DNA of 6,875 bases, from the NCBI GenBank assembly GCA_024645155.1, contig JAHEGF010000181.1:1-6875 (forward strand), in the 5' to 3' direction. A program made the translations under genes and the position numbers. This stretch comes from Phyllobacteriaceae bacterium (GTDB taxonomy: Bacteria > Pseudomonadota > Alphaproteobacteria > Rhizobiales > Rhizobiaceae). How positions within the stretch are numbered: the first letter of the stretch is position 1; each line of letters opens with the position of its first letter. The notes below the pieces were generated by a model. That model searched no databases and had not been told where the DNA came from. It saw only the letters and a list, made by a program, of their open reading frames with translations. Below, one piece after another: positions 5,737 through 6,875 of this stretch.

Positions 5737-6600
5737 ATGAAACTGGGCGTAATATGTGACGGCATCAGCCGCGACCTGGCCCATGCTCTTGATGTCATGG
5801 ACGAATTCAGGCTCGACCATGCCGAACTGCAATTTGTCTGGGACAAGGAGGTTGGCGATCACACAGAACAGGAGATCGCCGATATCAAGGCCTTGCTTGA
5901 AAAGCACAACAAACCGGTTTCCTGCCTTTCACGGCATGTATTTGCAGGGCTGACAACGGCAAACCGGCCCGGCGATGCGCAGCACAGTGCACACATGGAA
6001 GCGCTCAAGCGCGTCATCGGCATGGCGCACGAACTAGGTTCGCCGCTGGTCCGCATCATGACTTCGAAAAAGGAGCAGATCCTTTGGGGGCGCAATGGTG
6101 CCGAGAAATGGAATGTCACGCACGGCGCCTGGGACACGCTGCCACCGCTGATTGCGCCAGCTGTCGAACTGGCGCGCAACGAAAGTGTCACCCTGGTTGT
6201 CGAAACCGGCAACGGCACGATGGTCAATTCCAACTACACGGCTCGCCGGCTGATCGATGAACTGGATGCGAAGGACACGCTGAAAGTCTTGTGGGATCCG
6301 GCAAACAATTGCTGGTGCCACGAGCTGGCATATCCGGATGGTTATGACGAGGTGCGCGACGGCTATCTCGGCCATGTTCACATCAAGGATGTCAAGGTTG
6401 ATACGCCACGGGCGACGCTGGAGGTGCGCGAAATGGGCAAGGGACAGCTTGCACCGCTATTCAAGCCGATGGCCGACGCGCTACGCCGCGACAAATACGA
6501 AGGAGTAATCTCGTTTGAAAGTGTCTATCATCCCGGCAACGGGAATTTCGAAGCCGGTTTCCGGCAATCCATCGGGCTGTTCCGCGAGTTGTTCGGATAG
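5737..6600 (+). CDS. Sugar phosphate isomerase/epimerase-like TIM-barrel protein (AP endonuclease 2 fold)
   Basis: A 287-residue cytoplasmic TIM-barrel protein of the xylose-isomerase-like family. The usual four metal ligands can be placed as Glu156 (VVETGNG), Asp187 (LWDPANN), His213 (HVHIKD) and Glu261 (ISFESVYH). Their order and the first two spacings resemble D-tagatose 3-epimerase (Glu, Asp, His, Glu), so the active site appears complete. The N terminus KLGVICDGISRDL forms the first barrel strand and loop. Members isomerise or epimerise keto-sugars, 2-keto acids such as hydroxypyruvate and 2-oxotetronates, or inosose-type compounds. Sequence alone does not pick among them, though the neighbouring threonate-dehydrogenase-like gene makes a 2-oxo-acid isomerase attractive. 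The next gene starts 67 nt downstream. Confidence 0.87.
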   Translation: MKLGVICDGISRDLAHALDVMDEFRLDHAELQFVWDKEVGDHTEQEIADIKALLEKHNKPVSCLSRHVFAGLTTANRPGDAQHSAHMEALKRVIGMAHELGSPLVRIMTSKKEQILWGRNGAEKWNVTHGAWDTLPPLIAPAVELARNESVTLVVETGNGTMVNSNYTARRLIDELDAKDTLKVLWDPANNCWCHELAYPDGYDEVRDGYLGHVHIKDVKVDTPRATLEVREMGKGQLAPLFKPMADALRRDKYEGVISFESVYHPGNGNFEAGFRQSIGLFRELFG

Positions 6601-6616
6601 CGTTCGCTGGCGGACG
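6601..6616 (+). other. Short imperfect hairpin after the isomerase stop
   Basis: CGTTCGC and GCGGACG (6601-6607 and 6610-6616) can pair with one G-U wobble, directly after the TAG. No U-tract follows and the next gene has its own ribosome binding site, so this is more likely a message-stabilising stem, or chance, than a terminator. Confidence 0.2.
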
Positions 6617-6655
6617 GAAATGCGGGCGCCGGTGATCGCCGCATGACACCATTGC

Positions 6656-6659
6656 GGAG
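6656..6659 (+). promoter_or_regulatory. Shine-Dalgarno sequence for a TTG start
   Basis: GGAG, within GGAGAGA, lies 8 nt before TTG 6668. There is no in-frame ATG between the upstream in-frame stop (TGA 6644-6646) and the Rossmann strand, so this site supports the non-ATG start. Confidence 0.65.
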
Positions 6660-6667
6660 AGATCGAT

Positions 6668-6875
6668 TTGCCTGAAGTCAGACTAGCGCTTGTCGGTGCG
6701 GGGGTCATAGGCAGGCGCCATATTGAGGCAATCGGGCGCCAAGATGGCGCCCGGCTGGCAGCGATTGCCGATCCTGGGCCGGACTCAGCGGGATTGGCGC
6801 GCGAGTTGAAGGTTCCGCATTTTACCGATTACCGGGAAATGCTTGATACCGTCAGGCCCGATGGCGTCATCGTGG
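6668..6875 (+). CDS. Gfo/Idh/MocA-family oxidoreductase, N-terminal part (runs off the window)
   Basis: The first 69 codons are present. After the TTG start the protein reads PEVRLALVGAGVIGRRHIEA, with the dinucleotide-binding GAGVIGxxH (residues 10-18) of the Gfo/Idh/MocA family. Next comes ARLAAIADPGP, where Asp37 at the end of the second strand suggests NAD(H) preference. FTDYREMLDTVRPDGVIV then matches the third strand/helix unit of the family, where a ligand-binding loop would follow. Enzymes of this family oxidise or reduce sugars, inositols and related polyols (inositol 2-dehydrogenase, glucose-fructose oxidoreductase). The catalytic Lys and C-terminal domain lie beyond the window, so the substrate cannot be judged. 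It is 67 nt after the isomerase, and the pairing of an isomerase-type barrel with this family is common in inositol and sugar catabolic operons. Confidence 0.85.
   Translation, partial: MPEVRLALVGAGVIGRRHIEAIGRQDGARLAAIADPGPDSAGLARELKVPHFTDYREMLDTVRPDGVIV

Noticed and set aside
6601..6667. Intrinsic terminator after the isomerase gene
   Set aside because: The hairpin is short, has a tiny loop and no U-run, and the next plus-strand gene follows at once.
1..6875. Insertion sequences, CRISPR arrays, tRNA or rRNA genes
   Set aside because: No transposase-like frame, spaced direct-repeat array, tRNA cloverleaf or rRNA-like stretch was seen, including at the MR/MLE breakpoint.

Overview
The window looks like part of a carbohydrate (sugar-acid) utilisation cluster from a GC-rich proteobacterium. 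The style of the encoded proteins, the dense plus-strand packing and the gene families (UxaA-type dehydratase, beta-hydroxyacid dehydrogenases, EamA permease, TIM-barrel sugar isomerase, Gfo/Idh/MocA oxidoreductase) suggest an alphaproteobacterium of the Rhizobiales/Rhodobacterales kind. That placement is an inference from gene style; there is no rRNA or other marker here.

Layout. Positions 1-129 are the last 42 codons of an unidentified plus-strand gene. It is followed after 15 nt by a full-length UxaA-family altronate/hexonate dehydratase (145-1656). Positions 1657-1908 separate this from the next gene block. This gap is not empty: on the minus strand it holds the start codon, Shine-Dalgarno sequence and first ~49 codons of a mandelate racemase/muconate lactonizing enzyme (MR/MLE, enolase superfamily) gene, broken off just next to the uxaA stop codon. 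The 90 nt between that dead gene and the following phyH gene look like a former divergent control region and contain a short perfect inverted repeat.

From 1909 onward there is a tight plus-strand run. It comprises a phytanoyl-CoA-dioxygenase-like Fe(II)/2-oxoglutarate oxygenase (1909-2817), a beta-hydroxyacid dehydrogenase with an NADP-type fingerprint (2833-3726) and an EamA/DMT permease (3769-4698). A possible 35-codon ORF overlaps the permease stop (4695-4802). A second beta-hydroxyacid dehydrogenase with an NAD-type fingerprint (4837-5721), a sugar phosphate isomerase/epimerase-like TIM barrel (5737-6600) and the first 69 codons of a Gfo/Idh/MocA oxidoreductase with a TTG start (6668 to the window end) complete it. 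Spacings of 15-138 nt and clear Shine-Dalgarno sequences fit one operon. No terminator is visible inside it.

How they may work together: the permease would move the substrate or a metabolite, the isomerase and the three NAD(P)-dependent dehydrogenases would interconvert hydroxy- and keto-acids or sugars, and the dehydratase would give 2-keto-3-deoxy acids. The unusual partner is the PhyH oxygenase, which would let the route begin with (or include) an oxidative step such as hydroxylation or removal of a substituent. The substrate cannot be read from the sequence. No mobile element, CRISPR array, tRNA or rRNA was found.
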